A stretch of DNA of 64,000 nt from Solen grandis (GCA_021229015.1 CM037788.1:55875145-55939144); one strand, 5' to 3'; counted from the stretch's first letter, positions 1-10,423 are shown. Notes: generated from the letters alone by a model not told the origin. Translations and numbers: made by a program.

Positions 1-640
1 AATATATCTGGGTACGGTCAAGTCACTCTGGCATCACTTAAACCTACACTGACGTCAGAGCCCTTTGTCCTACAGCATCAGAGCTTACTCCCCAATTTCC
101 ACCGATGTTTCATGGCTTAATATGATATTGAGACGGAAAACTCGGGAAACAGTGCTTACTGACGTCACCACTGAGGGACATGAGTAAAATTCCACCGATG
201 TGTCATGGCTTAATGTGATATCTGGGTACGGTCAAGTCACTCTGGCATCACTTAAACCTACTCTGACGTCAGAGCCCTTTATAATACAGCACCAGAGCTT
301 ACTGACGTCACCACTGAGGGATATGAGTAAAATTCCACCGATGTGTCATGGCTTAATATGATATCTGAGTACGGTCAAGTCACTCTGGCATCACTTAAAC
401 CTTCTCTGACGTCAGAGCCCTTTGTAATATAGCATCAGAGCTTACTGACGTCACCACTGAGAGACAAGAGTAAAATTCCACCGATGTTTCATGGCTTAAT
501 ATGATATCTGAGTACGGTCAAGTCACTCTGGCATCACTTAAACCTTCTTTGACGTCAGAGCCCTTTGTAATACAGCATCAGAGCTTACTGACGTCACCAC
601 TGAGAGACAAGAGTAAAATTCCACCGATGTTTCTTGGCTT
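1..640. repeat. 143-bp satellite array (copy A, left block)
   Basis: Tandem units begin with GTACGGTCAAGTCACTCTGG. Unit starts at about 224, 367 and 510 give a 143-bp period; the first unit is longer because of an internal partial duplication. Each unit holds two CRE-like palindromes, CTGACGTCAGAG and CTGACGTCACCA. The array ends where TGGCTTAA runs into unrelated AT-rich sequence. Confidence 0.9.
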
Positions 641-1645
641 AAGGACATTTCCTATAAAATAGATCTACCAATAATAATTTCGTATAATTTTGTCATAAAA
701 TTCTATTTGATTCAGCGAATAAAAAGAATCCAAAATATATAGGGGTCACCCTGCTTGATTTTTTGCTTCGAAGTCCGCAAAATTGGGCATTTCTCCGCAT
801 TTCCGGACATATTTAACAATTTATGAATAAAACGGCCCTAAAGCAATTATGACTAAAATATATAGATTATTTTAATAATTTTGCACGAAATGTAATCCAA
901 ACAGTTTATTGTATTGCATTCTAACATATTTAACACCAAAGGAAATACTTTGCACTAAAATAAATCTTAATATCCAAATTAATAGAATCAAAACACTCCA
1001 AAATCCATTGAATTAGCTGCAATTTTTATCCTAAAAGTACCATATTTCTGTCAATAAAAAAAATTCCACCAATAATATTTACCTTAGATGAAGTGAACAT
1101 AAAGATGGGAGCGTATTCAATGTAAAACAATAATAAAAACAATATGTCACCATGCAAAATAAAAAATATGGACAAAAATATACTTTTCCCGTATATTTCC
1201 CGAAATCTATTTTCACACGTATTTGGCATGCATTTGTACTTCGTTACATGTTGTAGCTAAATAATGCGAAATAATATACTGATCTGATTCTTAACTAAGA
1301 GCTTATAATGTCTACATCTATCTAGAAATGATTATTTTCACTTTTATTGCAGTTCGTAGCAATACCCAATGTCGCCGATTAATTCAAATTGCAGTGCCAT
1401 ATTCATAATATCATATCAGTCGCAAGATTGCACGTTTTGCCTTTGCAGACATTATGAAGCTTCCTTATCAAATATAAAGATTAAGCAAAACATTGGGCAT
1501 TTGAAAAGATGTTAATGCAGCAAACCAAAGAAAGTGTATTGTACCATACATTTATTGTTCTTGGTACACTAAGAGCCCTATTTTGATACATGCGCGGACG
1601 GCATGCGCGTGGGATATTGCCGGATATGTCTTTAATATGTTATCT
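641..1645. other. AT-rich spacer between satellite blocks, no gene seen
   Basis: About 1 kb of AT-rich sequence separates two blocks of the same satellite, as though it had been inserted into the array or the array had grown from both sides. Short ORFs on both strands lack recognisable domains. The same segment lies at 45153-46178 in copy B, so it predates separation of the copies. Confidence 0.6.
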
Positions 1646-2003
1646 GAGTACGGTCAAGTCACTCTGGCATCACTTAAACCTACTCTGACGTCTGAGCCCT
1701 TTGTAATACAGCATCAGAGCTTACTGACGTCACCACTGAGGGACATGAGTAAAATTCCACCAATGTGTCATGGCTTAATGTGATATCTGGGTACGGTCAA
1801 GTCACTCTGGCATCACTTAAACCTACTCTGACGTCGGAGCCCTTTGTCCTACAGCACCAGAGCTTACTGACGTCACCACTGAGACACAAGAGTAAAATTC
1901 CACCAACGTTTCATGGCTTAATATGATATCTTATTACGGTCAAGTCACTCTGGCATCACTTAAACCTACACTGACGTCAGAGCCCTTTGTTCTCCAGGAG
2001 ATG
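1646..2003. repeat. 143-bp satellite array (copy A, right block)
   Basis: Units start at about 1646, 1789 and 1932, again 143 bp apart, with the same two TGACGTCA-type palindromes. The last unit breaks off after GAGCCCTTTG and joins a non-satellite sequence that carries a minus-strand ORF. Confidence 0.9.
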
Positions 2004-2121
2004 ACTGAGGGGCATGGGCAGAATGAGTGGCATTTGAATTGCTGGATTCATTACCAGAATTCAAAAGCTGCGCTGCTTCTCTTAGGAGAGCAGCAGCTCG
2101 ATGTTGGTTTCCGGAACTCAT
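1966..2121 (-). CDS. Short ORF, possible first coding exon, unrecognised
   Basis: A 51-residue frame on the minus strand starts with ATG at 2121-2119 and ends at TAG inside the satellite (1968-1966). The product starts MSSGNQHRAAALLREAAQLL, an amphipathic Ala/Leu-rich helix, followed by a Ser/Asn-rich stretch. Upstream on the minus strand, TTTTAG just before GATCACAGGAG looks like a splice acceptor. The final residues are encoded by satellite DNA, so the original 3' part appears to have been replaced. Similar Ala/Leu-rich N-termini are common in invertebrate proteins associated with transposons, but that link is inference. Copy B keeps the frame at 46499-46654. Confidence 0.35.
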   Translation of the reverse strand: MSSGNQHRAAALLREAAQLLNSGNESSNSNATHSAHAPQSSPGEQRALTSV

Positions 2122-4485
2122 CTCCTGTGATCCTAAAATGAAATGTTTTCTTTAATGCATATTTTTCCTTTGCAAGTAAGCAGTTCTGTTATAATTTTTA
2201 AAAAAAAAAGGATTACATTAAATGTAAATATTTGAAATTATTTGATTAGACTGCTGATTATACATTATTTTATACCACCTGTTGTATTATGAGGAACTTC
2301 ATAAGCAATATAAGTTTGATTCCTTTTAAATTACTTTGTGAAAAAAGCTCTATAGTTCTGGTCTGTGAACAAAGTTGGATGCCAATTACTGTTAATTTGT
2401 CTGCTAGCTTTGTATGTAGGCTTGACTGAGGCAGTTTAGATAATGGACATGTCTAAACATTCATGCTTAAAAGAACTGTCCAATTTTGTTATAGATCTAG
2501 TTCCAGGACTAGCCAGTTTTCAATGAGAAGTTATTGCTTTTAAACAATAAACTATATTTTAAAATTAACATTTTGAGGGAATACACTGATACATGTTTTT
2601 CTTGCACTATCAAGAAATGGCTACTCCAGGAACAGATGATGGTCTTCAGAAATCAGTCATTGTCTGCTAGCTGAGTTATCAGTACTGTAAGATTTAATAT
2701 GTGGTTTGAAATGTGGTTTTAAAATAAATCAGAAGTAAAAACTGCATAAATCTATGATATTTTACCAAATGTATGTGATTATCTTTAGCTGGAACATTTT
2801 CACATAGAAAAAAAAAAGATGAAAGTTTGGAAACAATGCAGTTTTTTTTTTAACCTCTGCATCCTGAATCCTAGTTTTCAGTGTGAATGCAATGTTTTAT
2901 ATTCATGCATCCTCTATATGGAAAATGCAATCAAAATTAAAGAAGGATATATACTTTCTGCATTTTTTAGCCTAGGAAGTCCAAGGACATGTGCAAGGTA
3001 TTGATGGTTTCTTCGAATTACAAGTTTGTCAAACTGATTACATATAGAAGGCGAATAGTGGTTTCGTCAAACTGATATTTATACAGTTGGAATGGTATAA
3101 GATGCTGAAATTGTTATATTTGCAGAGTATTTGCTTAATCCGCCTGTAATGTAATCAGATGTGTTGTCTCCAGCACATACAAACATCCTCTTTGATAAGG
3201 TGTGGATAATACTTTAAGACACATGACAATTATTTTTAACACAAAATCGTGTGCGTATCTACAGAGAGAGAGAGAGAGGGGGGAGAGAGAGGGATATTTA
3301 AACACATCTAATTATTAAAAAAAAATACCACACATTTCTTAAATCATTAAATCATTGTAAATCCATGTATACTTTATACAAAAAAAAAAAACAGAGAAAA
3401 ATGTACATGTATAGAGCATACTTAAAAGGTGTATTTAAAGAATTGACACTCGCAGATATAGAAGACATGATTCACATCTACACACCTTGACTGCTATGTG
3501 AAGAATGACAATTTGAGGCTCAAACGCCGAAACTTTCTTATATTTCGACTGTTCGTTAGGCGGAAAATAAACATACAGATGGATATTTGTATACATGTTA
3601 ATTATTTTCACAACTGTGTACTACAAAACTATGCAGATCGATCACGATCAATTCCGACCAAACTGAAGATCGAAACTAAATATTGTTAACATATCGCCAT
3701 TGTCCCTGACATCTATATGCAACACTTCCATTATCTGCATTCGATTACTAAAGTAACGAGGGGCGTAATATGGTTGTAAAAAAATCATTGAATAATCTGC
3801 TATTATTTCATAATATAAGCTATTATCAATTTTTTGTTTTTTTGTTGTTTTTTTTTTGTTTAACAAACGACCAAACAATAATAGATATAGCGTCTCACAA
3901 AATTTTAATTTGCCTCCGTAACCTAATTACGTTTTTTTTGTTTGTTCCGTTTTATTGCCTAATTTTAACAGGCCATATAACTTTACTTAAAATAACAGTA
4001 GAAACTTGCGGTAGATAGATTGAACTTAACAACCATACCAAAACATATCATATTGGCACATTTAAAGGGTCGAAAAAAAATATTTTAAATGTAGAAAATT
4101 CGAAATTATTCACTAAAAATAAGCGATTTTTCATGTTTTATTTAAGAAATTAAAATTGGGTTATTTGGGCTGGGGGTAAAATTTTGTTAGCGTCCATGCC
4201 GATATAGTCCCTGCAACAAGGTACTAGTCCAAACCTGACTCAAAGTACTGGTCCAAAAAAGATATGAAAGTATTGCCTACCCGTTTGCCATCTGTTATAA
4301 GCAGACGTTCACCCTTGCACCACGTTGAGGTCGGTAGGCATAGCAAGGGGTGGACCGATCGATTACCAGTCCAAAAAAAAAAGAATTATTAGGAATCACA
4401 GGAAGCCCAATCACGAGCTAAATCAATTAAATAGAAAATGAAAACACGGTAAACAGTAAGAAAAAAGAAGACAAAAGACAGCGCT
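2122..4485. other. Noncoding AT-rich region with (AG)n microsatellite
   Basis: No coding region with recognisable features was found. The segment contains poly-A/T runs and an (AG)n tract with a G-rich interruption at about 3262-3294. At 4200-4380 is a sequence with repeated TACTGGTCCA and TACTAGTCCA; a related motif recurs near 24995. Short ORFs here look like chance frames. Copy B holds the same region at 46655-48979. Confidence 0.6.
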
Positions 4486-4770
4486 CTAGAGAGGGGAATC
4501 TGCCCCATCGGGCGAACCCTGACTCGGAGCCGAGTCTGGGGAATAGGCTGGAGTGTTTGGTGGTGCCGGTGGTGGAATATCGGGTGTTTGGTCTAGAAAC
4601 AGAACGAATTCAATCGAACTGTTTCGTAAAAACTCAACAGTTTGACCGAGTTCGTTCTGTTGCCAGAAACCGAAACCCACACCGGTGAACACCTCCAACT
4701 CCACCACTTCCATAGCCATTTGGCGTACGTAGCCATCAAGGAGACAAAAATGTTCCGAACAAGAAGGACA
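4486..4770 (-). CDS. Possible terminal exon of an unrecognised gene
   Basis: An open frame of 94 residues runs from just after an in-frame TAG (4773-4771) to the stop at 4488-4486. The TAG could be the AG of a splice acceptor. The product starts CPSCSEHFCLLDGY, continues through an acidic/hydrophobic segment containing MAMEVVELEVF and ends in a Pro-rich tail with PPPAPPNTPAYSPDSAPSQ. A Cys-rich start and a disordered Pro/Ser tail suit the C-terminus of a real protein better than a chance ORF. No family is recognised. The copy B version (48980-49264) keeps the frame with a few substitutions. It sits 5' of the Harbinger-like fragment but on the opposite strand, so it could belong to the second ORF of that transposon; this is unproven. 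Confidence 0.35.
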   Translation of the reverse strand, partial: CPSCSEHFCLLDGYVRQMAMEVVELEVFTGVGFGFWQQNELGQTVEFLRNSSIEFVLFLDQTPDIPPPAPPNTPAYSPDSAPSQGSPDGADSPL

Positions 4771-4880
4771 CTAATTGGCATGCCCATCTTGAACGAGAGA
4801 CAGAGACAGACTGACGTATTTTGACAGTTACTATAAATAGAAAAAAGCCCGCGAAATAACCTCATAGTCTTACTTGACAT

Positions 4881-5004
4881 TCTATAAATAGAGACTGTGA
4901 CGTCACTAGCTAGACCGGTGTTGACACATTGGATTTTGGGTGAATCCTATGGTCTAGTATAGAGATTAGTGTAAGCTAGTGACGTCACAGTCTCTTTTTA
5001 TAGA
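4881..5004. repeat. Long hairpin with CRE palindrome in each arm (copy A)
   Basis: Two 31-bp arms, 4881-4911 and 4974-5004, are inverted copies of each other apart from one mismatch, around a 62-bp loop. Each arm contains GACTGTGACGTCACTAGCT, so a full TGACGTCA palindrome sits inside each arm. TAGACC/GGTCTA inside the loop (4911-4916 and 4951-4956) may extend the pairing. The structure resembles a small foldback element or a MITE. The ORFs at 5005-5331 begin directly at its right edge. Confidence 0.8.
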
Positions 5005-5331
5005 TTGGCAGGGACAATGATGTGTTGTTTATTGATACAATATATGGACACTTTGATTATTACATGGGCACATTTGTTGAAAATATCCGGTTTAAGTTTA
5101 GGGGTTTTGTTTGAATACACACTGAACAGTAATCTAAAACTGGTTTCAGTTAAAAGCAGGTGGGGAACAAACGGCCAGTTGACGACAGAAAGGATCACAG
5201 CTTTGTTAATTGAACTGGCAACCTCAGAAGAACGTGACTGTTCATCTGCGTCAGATGCGGTTATTTTTACGTCAAGAGCAAGGTGTACAGCATTATTAAC
5301 AAGCAATAAAGCTGCTGTAGCAAGCATTTAG

Positions 5332-5637
5332 CCTGATAAGAAGATCAAGATAGATGAGTATGTATATGTTGTCTTGCCACGCTATAGTGTGCATGATTTT
5401 AGTAGGAGATTCCGCTTAAGCAAAGAGTTTTTTGAAAAACTCGTAGCTCATATGATACCTTTAATGGGAATGCGCTGCTCACGTCAGAAAATATGCACAG
5501 AAAAGAAACTTTTGGTGTACCTTAAGTATATTGCAACCCAATTGCATTATCAAGCAGTCGCAGATATATATTTTGTAGTGCATATGAGAGAACAATGGTG
5601 CTTATCATTACATTTTGCATCAAGCGATTTACATTAA
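5332..5637 (+). pseudogene. HARBI1-like (PIF/Harbinger) transposase fragment, N-terminal part
   Basis: The frame after the TAG at 5329-5331 reads IDEYVYVVLPRYSVHDF, then RRFRLSKEFFEKLV, and later EKKLLVYLKYIATQLHYQAV followed by ADIY. This order matches the helical N-terminal region of PIF/Harbinger nucleases and HARBI1: an arginine-rich 'FRL(S/T)+E.FE.L' helix, then a 'K.LL..L.Y+AT...Y..+AD' helix. The DDE catalytic domain that should follow is absent; the frame runs into ~95-bp tandem repeats. The same frame is open upstream (5005-5331) except for the single TAG, but that part is not recognisable. It is therefore a truncated transposon relic. An exon of a host HARBI1-like gene is the alternative. 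Copy B carries an almost identical fragment. Confidence 0.65.
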
Positions 5638-5639
5638 CT

Positions 5640-6004
5640 TCTATAAATAATAAGGAAATGTTGTATATTGCATTATATATCAGAAAATTATGGGGCTGAA
5701 CCTCACAGTTTTTAATCTAATGCCATACATTTACTGCTTTAAATTGTAAATGAAATGTTGTATTTCACATTGCATATAAGTGAGGAATGGTGTTAATCAT
5801 TACAATTTCAATATACTATATGACATCAGCTTTTTTAAATATTGAAGAAATGTTGTATATTGCATTGTATATAAAAATTATGGGACTGATCCTCACAGTA
5901 GCTATATACTGCCATATACTAACTATCTTAAATAGTAAAAAAGTTCTTGTATTTTGTATTGTATATAAGAGAATAATGGAGCTTATCTTTACAATTTGTA
6001 TAAA
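5640..6004. repeat. ~95-bp tandem array (copy A, shortened)
   Basis: Degenerate units of the form 'TTGTAT TTTGTATTGTATAT aagaaaataatgg' followed by 'CTcACAAttTgTATA' repeat at about 95 bp. Copy B has more units and continues on the far side of an inserted SINE; copy A has lost that far side through a deletion. Confidence 0.75.
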
Positions 6005-6264
6005 TGATTGATTGATTGATTGATTGATTTTTTTGTCTTCCGTCGCTGCGACAGTATTTCAGTCATATAGCGACGTCCAGCTAATTGCAGGTGGAGGAGG
6101 ACCCCAAATACACTGAGGCATCCGGGTAGAACCACCGACCTACCGCAAGCCAGCTGGAAGGCTTCCTCATATGAAAATACGAATGACCCTGCCGGGACTC
6201 GAAACCACGCGGTGAGGAGCTGAGTAAGTGTTAAAGGCAGTGACTTTACCCTCTCGGCCACGGA
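6005..6264 (-). mobile_element. tRNA-derived SINE, 3' tail and body, 5' end deleted (copy A)
   Basis: On the minus strand the element reads: a tRNA-like head with box A (TGGCCGAGAGGG) and box B (GGTTTCGAGTCCC), then a body with GCTTGCGGTAGGTCGGTGG and GGACGTCGCTATATGACTG, then an (AATC)n tail, which appears here as (GATT)n at 6006-6030. The left target duplication AATTTGTATAAA is at 5993-6004. In copy A the 5' end of the SINE and the right target duplication are missing, because a deletion joins the head directly to a second SINE at 6264/6265. Confidence 0.85.
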
Positions 6265-6410
6265 ATGGGAAGCTGTGGGTTTGATCCCTGGTCCTTCAAG
6301 CTGGCTTGCGGTAGGTTGGTGGTTCTACCCGGATGTCTCCGTGCATTCGGGGTCTTCCTCCACCTGTAATTAGCTGGACGTCGCTATATGACTGAAATAC
6401 TGTCGGAGCG
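6265..6410 (+). mobile_element. 5'-truncated SINE of a second head type
   Basis: The body is the same as in the neighbouring SINEs (CTTGCGGTAGGTTGGTGG, GGACGTCGCTATATGACTG) but the head differs: box B is GGTTTGATCCCTGG. In copy B the head is more complete and starts near 51571. Downstream, 6425-6500 holds TTATGCCCCACCAACTCC and a CTGTCTGTC run, a dispersed repeat lacking any ORF. Confidence 0.75.
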
Positions 6411-6698
6411 ACACCCCTTTCAGATATGTTTTATGCCCCACCAACTCCATTGGGGAGCATGAAAATTTTCGGTCTGTGCATCTGTCTGTCACACCTTAGA
6501 GTTACCTTTGCATTTAAGCTTCTTTTTTTTCTATGATGATGACTTCACATCTTTAATAAAAAAAATATATATATATCATATGGGTCGCCTTTATTTAACA
6601 CTTTATTTGGTAATGTAATGATACCAACCATATTAAATGATAAAAGTGTCCTTTGTGGTAATAATTTTTTATTTTTGTTTTTTCGTCATTGTGCTTGC

Positions 6699-6956
6699 GG
6701 GGGCCTCCGTGGCCAAGAGGGTAAAGTCAATGACTTTAACACTCACTCAGCCCCTTTTTGCGTGGGTTTCGAATCCCGGCAGGGTCATTCGGATTTTCAT
6801 GTGAGGAAGCCTTCCAGCTATCTTGCGGTAGGTCGGTGGTTCTACCCAGATGCCTCCGAGCATTCGGGGTCTTCCTCCACCTGTAATTAGCTGGATTTCG
6901 CTATATGACTGAAATACTGTCAAAGTGATGGTAAACTAAAAAAAAATAGTCAAATA
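6699..6956 (+). mobile_element. Full-length tRNA-derived SINE with 14-bp target duplication (copy A)
   Basis: It starts GGGGGCCTCCGTGGCCAAG with box A (TGGCCAAGAGGG) and box B (GGTTTCGAATCCC). It continues through the body CTTGCGGTAGGTCGGTGG to TATGACTGAAATACTGTC and a poly-A-like end. Perfect 14-bp repeats GTCATTGTGCTTGC flank it at 6685-6698 and 6957-6970. Transcription would be by RNA polymerase III from the internal A and B boxes; such elements depend on a partner LINE. Confidence 0.93.
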
Positions 6957-7244
6957 GTCATTGTGCTTGCATTTCTTTAGAAGTTCTTGTCAGCTGCAGT
7001 GAAAGTTAGGCTGCAGATGCGACTGTGACAGCCCATTTAAAATGGGGGTATTAATTACTTCCAGTAATAGTTCTACATTCTATATATGCTTTGGTACTTA
7101 TGTCCCTCTAGAATATTCCCTCTTTTGAGCTAGAGAAAGTAACTATAGACCCCCTTTTTTCAGACCAATTGTACATTTATTACTGCATTTTAGGTCAGTT
7201 ACATTGTTATAGCCTGTCTTTCTCACATATTAAGTACTGTCAAA

Positions 7245-7782
7245 CACTGCCTCGGAACATTTTGGTTGTGATGGGGGTGGGGGAGTGTATGGCCTTGTAC
7301 CTTACACAATATGTCTTGTCCGACACCATCTCAGAACATTAAGGGGTGTGATGGGAGGGTGTATCGCCCTGTACCTCACACATCATATCTTGTCCGACAC
7401 AGTAGGGGTGTATCGCCCTGTACCTCACACAACATGTCATATCCAACACAGTCTGGGAACGTTAAGGGGTGTGATGGGTGGTGTATCGCCCTGTACCACA
7501 CACACATCATATCTTGCCCGAAACAGTTTTGTGATGGGAGGGTGTATCGCCCTGTACCTCACACATCAATCTTGTCCAACAGTTTCAGAAAGATAAGGGG
7601 TGTGATGGGGGGGGGGAGGGTGTATCGCCCTGTACCCCACAATCTTGCACTTTAGAAGTGGTGTGATGGGAGGGTGTACGCCCCCGTTTCAGAAGGTTTA
7701 GGTGTGATGGGAGGGTGTATCGCCCTGTACCTCACACAACGATGGCTTGCCTGAACGGTTTCAGAAAATAGGGGGGGGGGGA
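7245..7782. repeat. 74-bp minisatellite (copy A)
   Basis: Units contain AAGGGGTGTGATGGGAGGGT, TATCGCCCTGTACCTCACAC and TCATATCCAACACAGTCTGG. Clean units in copy B give a 74-bp period. Copy A has fewer and more degenerate units, several with internal deletions. Because 74 is not a multiple of three, the open frames through it are not coding. Confidence 0.9.
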
Positions 7783-8606
7783 TGTTTGGGTTATAAGAGG
7801 AAATCTACAATATCATAATACCTGAAGCTGCAAGGTTCAGGATCTTGATTCTTAGATGAAGATTAAAATAGTATTATCATAGATATATTATTATGTACAT
7901 GTTATGTTTGTTCAAGTGAATAGTTGGCTGATATCAAAGATAAAGGATCAAGGAACTTTTGGATTGCCCATTCAAGCATCTGGATTGCCATTTTAGTTTA
8001 CCTTGTACAATTTTAGTTTTTTTTAGCATTGGGCAGAGTATTTATTTTAAGTCTTCTCATAAACTGATAAATATTCATGTAAATCTGGCTTTGAAATATT
8101 AACAATCACACATGCAAAATATCAGACATGCACCCAATTAGGTTTGATTGAATCGGTTCATTGGAAAGTATAGCCTAACAAGAAACTGTACCTGTGTGTA
8201 AGACTTTCAGAAACTAAAACTGATAATACTCATAACATATTAGAATGGCACACAATAAGTTATTTATTCACTGGCTTGATTAAATAACTTGGGTAGAACC
8301 AGTACAACCAACAGGCTTGGGGTAATTAAAAAGGTAATGTGTATTGCATTGAAATGCATTATATTTTTCGAAGTATTGTTTGTGTGTAATACAAGAAAAA
8401 TTATTGCATGTTATTACAGTGTCGGCCAGGGTGGGGATGGATTTTTACCAACTGAGCCTGCAAGGGCTATTAATTTAACCTGACAGTTTTGAAACAATAT
8501 CTGAACATATATATATGGTAGTGTTAAAGGTTTTTTTTTTAATTTGTATATTCTCAGACTCAATAATGTTTGTGCATAATTAACAGTAAACATTTGTTTT
8601 ATTCAG
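7783..8606. other. Noncoding segment between minisatellite and Myb-like relic
   Basis: AT-rich sequence with no convincing coding potential. It ends in a possible polypyrimidine tract and acceptor (TTTATTCAG) at 8598-8606, consistent with an intron of a decayed gene whose exons follow. Confidence 0.45.
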
Positions 8607-8714
8607 CTGCTATAGAGAGGTATTATCGCAGTACAAAGGAAAATGACCAGAGACGAGCGTCCGGCAAAACAGTGCCACAAGAAGAAAATGGCTGGGTTTG
8701 AGAGAAGAAGAAGG
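8607..8714 (+). pseudogene. Relic exon of a Myb/SANT-like transposon-associated protein
   Basis: Behind an acceptor-like TTTATTCAG the frame reads IERYYRSTKENDQRRASGKT. Such 'YY.L+.END.RR+SG' sequences occur in the last helix of Myb/SANT-like (trihelix) DNA-binding domains found in NAIF1-type and Harbinger-associated proteins. The exon ends at a donor-like GGGTATGT (G at 8715), but that frame stops at TGA shortly before the donor, so it is broken. Copy B (54273-54380) has the same break. The family assignment is by motif only. Confidence 0.4.
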
Positions 8715-9077
8715 GTATGTTCTTTAAAGAGTTTAACTGTGCAGTGTTTCCTTGTATTGTTTTTGCTCACCTCCTTGTCAGAGTAGGAAGTGTTGTGGAA
8801 GCGACTTGGGGCCATCATGGTTTTTTACATTTTTAAATGCAGCAAATGCTAGTAAAGGTCAACTGCTGAAGATCCACTAACCAGACTGCTTCTCACACAA
8901 GCTGGGCCTATGCTACATATTACAGATTTATCTCCGAATATAGACTCAGTTTTGTTTGCCAGCTCAATTATGTGCACGTATGCCATACAGTTTAGAACTT
9001 TAAACATCCAAAGTCGTTGATAAATTTTATAGACAAAACAGGCTACACATTGTCATTGATGTCAAAATATCTTTCAG

Positions 9078-9330
9078 AAAATGATTGGCAGGCAGCAGGC
9101 CTTGAAGAAAAAAAGTCATCGTACACCAGTGAGGAGAGACAGAAGGTTATAAAGTTTTGACGGTAGACTTTGTCCTCGGAGGAGGAGGTAGTTTCAGACT
9201 AGGAGTTCTTTGTTGTTAAGAGGCTGACTTGGCGCTCACCAGAGACAGATACGTACATGAGGGAGCTGGACAGCAAAGCCTCCCAGCTCCGAACAACCCA
9301 GGCAAAGAATAAGAAGGGTCAGATGTGGGG
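9078..9330 (+). pseudogene. Relic exon downstream of the Myb-like exon
   Basis: After an acceptor-like ATCTTTCAG the frame reads NDWQAAGLEEKKSSYTSEER, then two stops, then LSSEEEVVSD, a stop, and EFFVVKRLTWRSPETDTYM followed by RELDSKASQLRTTQAKNKKG. The acidic Ser/Glu block followed by a 'V+.L.WRS.E...++.LD.K' segment recurs in invertebrate transposon-linked proteins; this is recollection of a pattern, not a search result. Three in-frame stops make it a pseudogene. Copy B has the same stops (54874-55126). Confidence 0.35.
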
Positions 9331-9888
9331 ATGACCCAGAAAGGCTCCCTCCTTCTTCTATTGAGGAGTTCATAAAGTGGGCACTTCTTTAACTCTTCAC
9401 CACACGATAAAATTAAATGTAGTTAGTGATGATTTCGTTTCTATGGTGGCATAGAACTGCCACCACTCACCAGATAATTATGTATAATATTTTCTTGAAA
9501 TTTATGGCGGAAATTTTAAAAAATTTTAAATTTAACTTAACATTATTTTTTCCCATATTTGATTCTTTTGAAACTTGCACATATTATTTGTATCAGCATT
9601 ATAAGAATTAACCCTATCGAAAGTAAAGAAAATTGGTCAAATATTGCTGGAAAAGGAGCAATTTTAAATTTTCGTTAACATTTTTTCATGTACACAATAA
9701 AGCCCAAATTTATCTCTTGATTCTTTGGAATCTTGCAAAGATCATTTGTATCATGTTAAGGGTTAACATTTTTGAAAATGAAAACAATTCATCAAAGATT
9801 GTTGGTAAGGAGCCATTTGAATTTTTTGTAAACGTGATTCAGTTCACATTTTTCATCGGATTCTTTTGAAATTGCACAGATTGTTTGT

Positions 9889-10069
9889 GGGTTCGAATCC
9901 CGGTAGGGACTTCGGATTTTTCATTTGAGGAAGCCTTTCAGCTGGCTTGCGGTAGGTCGGTGGTTCTACCCGGGTACTTCTGTGTACTCGGGGGTCTTCC
10001 TCCACCTGGACGTCGCTATATGATTGAAATACTATTGCAGCGACGGTAAACCCCAATACAACAACAACA
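9889..10069 (+). mobile_element. 5'-truncated SINE with 13-bp target duplication (copy A)
   Basis: It starts inside box B (GGGTTCGAATCCCGG), carries the same body CTTGCGGTAGGTCGGTGG and ends in a (CAA)n tail. ACAGATTGTTTGT flanks it at 9876-9888 and 10070-10082. The 5' truncation with an intact duplication is the signature of target-primed reverse transcription that ended early. Confidence 0.92.
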
Positions 10070-10423
10070 ACAGATTGTTTGTATGATCTTAAAGATTAAA
10101 CCTATAGAAAATGAAGAAATTTTGTTAAACATGGGAAAAGGAGCATTTGAAATTTTTATTAACTTTTTCTTGTTTTACATGATAAAGTCCATATTTTCCA
10201 TCAAATTCTTTTGAAACTTGCACTGATTGTTTGTATCATTTTAAACATAAATCCAATTTAAAATGAAAAAAAAAAAATTTTGAAGTGCTCCGTTTAGATC
10301 TACCTTCAGAAGTTGTGATTCCTTTAATAATGGAATAATCAGCCATGGCAAGTAAGGTAGTTCGATGATTTGAAGCTACATGTACTGAAGTGTAGAGTTG
10401 TGAAATCATAAAGTTGACAATTT

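Noticed and set aside
4593..5327. Antisense and alternative-frame ORFs such as 4593-4880 and 4998-5327 on the minus strand
   Set aside because: The first is a shifted frame of the 4486-4770 candidate. The second mirrors the open frame at 5005-5331; neither shows a domain, and their conservation in copy B reflects the whole-block similarity.
6699..6790. tRNA-Leu/Ser-like gene
   Set aside because: Head of a SINE with a 14-bp target duplication; repeated several times in the window with the same body.
7285..7655. Overlapping ORFs of 103 and 114 residues with repeating GVMGGCIALYLT-like peptides
   Set aside because: They run through the 74-bp minisatellite. The period is not a multiple of three and several frames are open for the same reason. 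Not a repeat protein.
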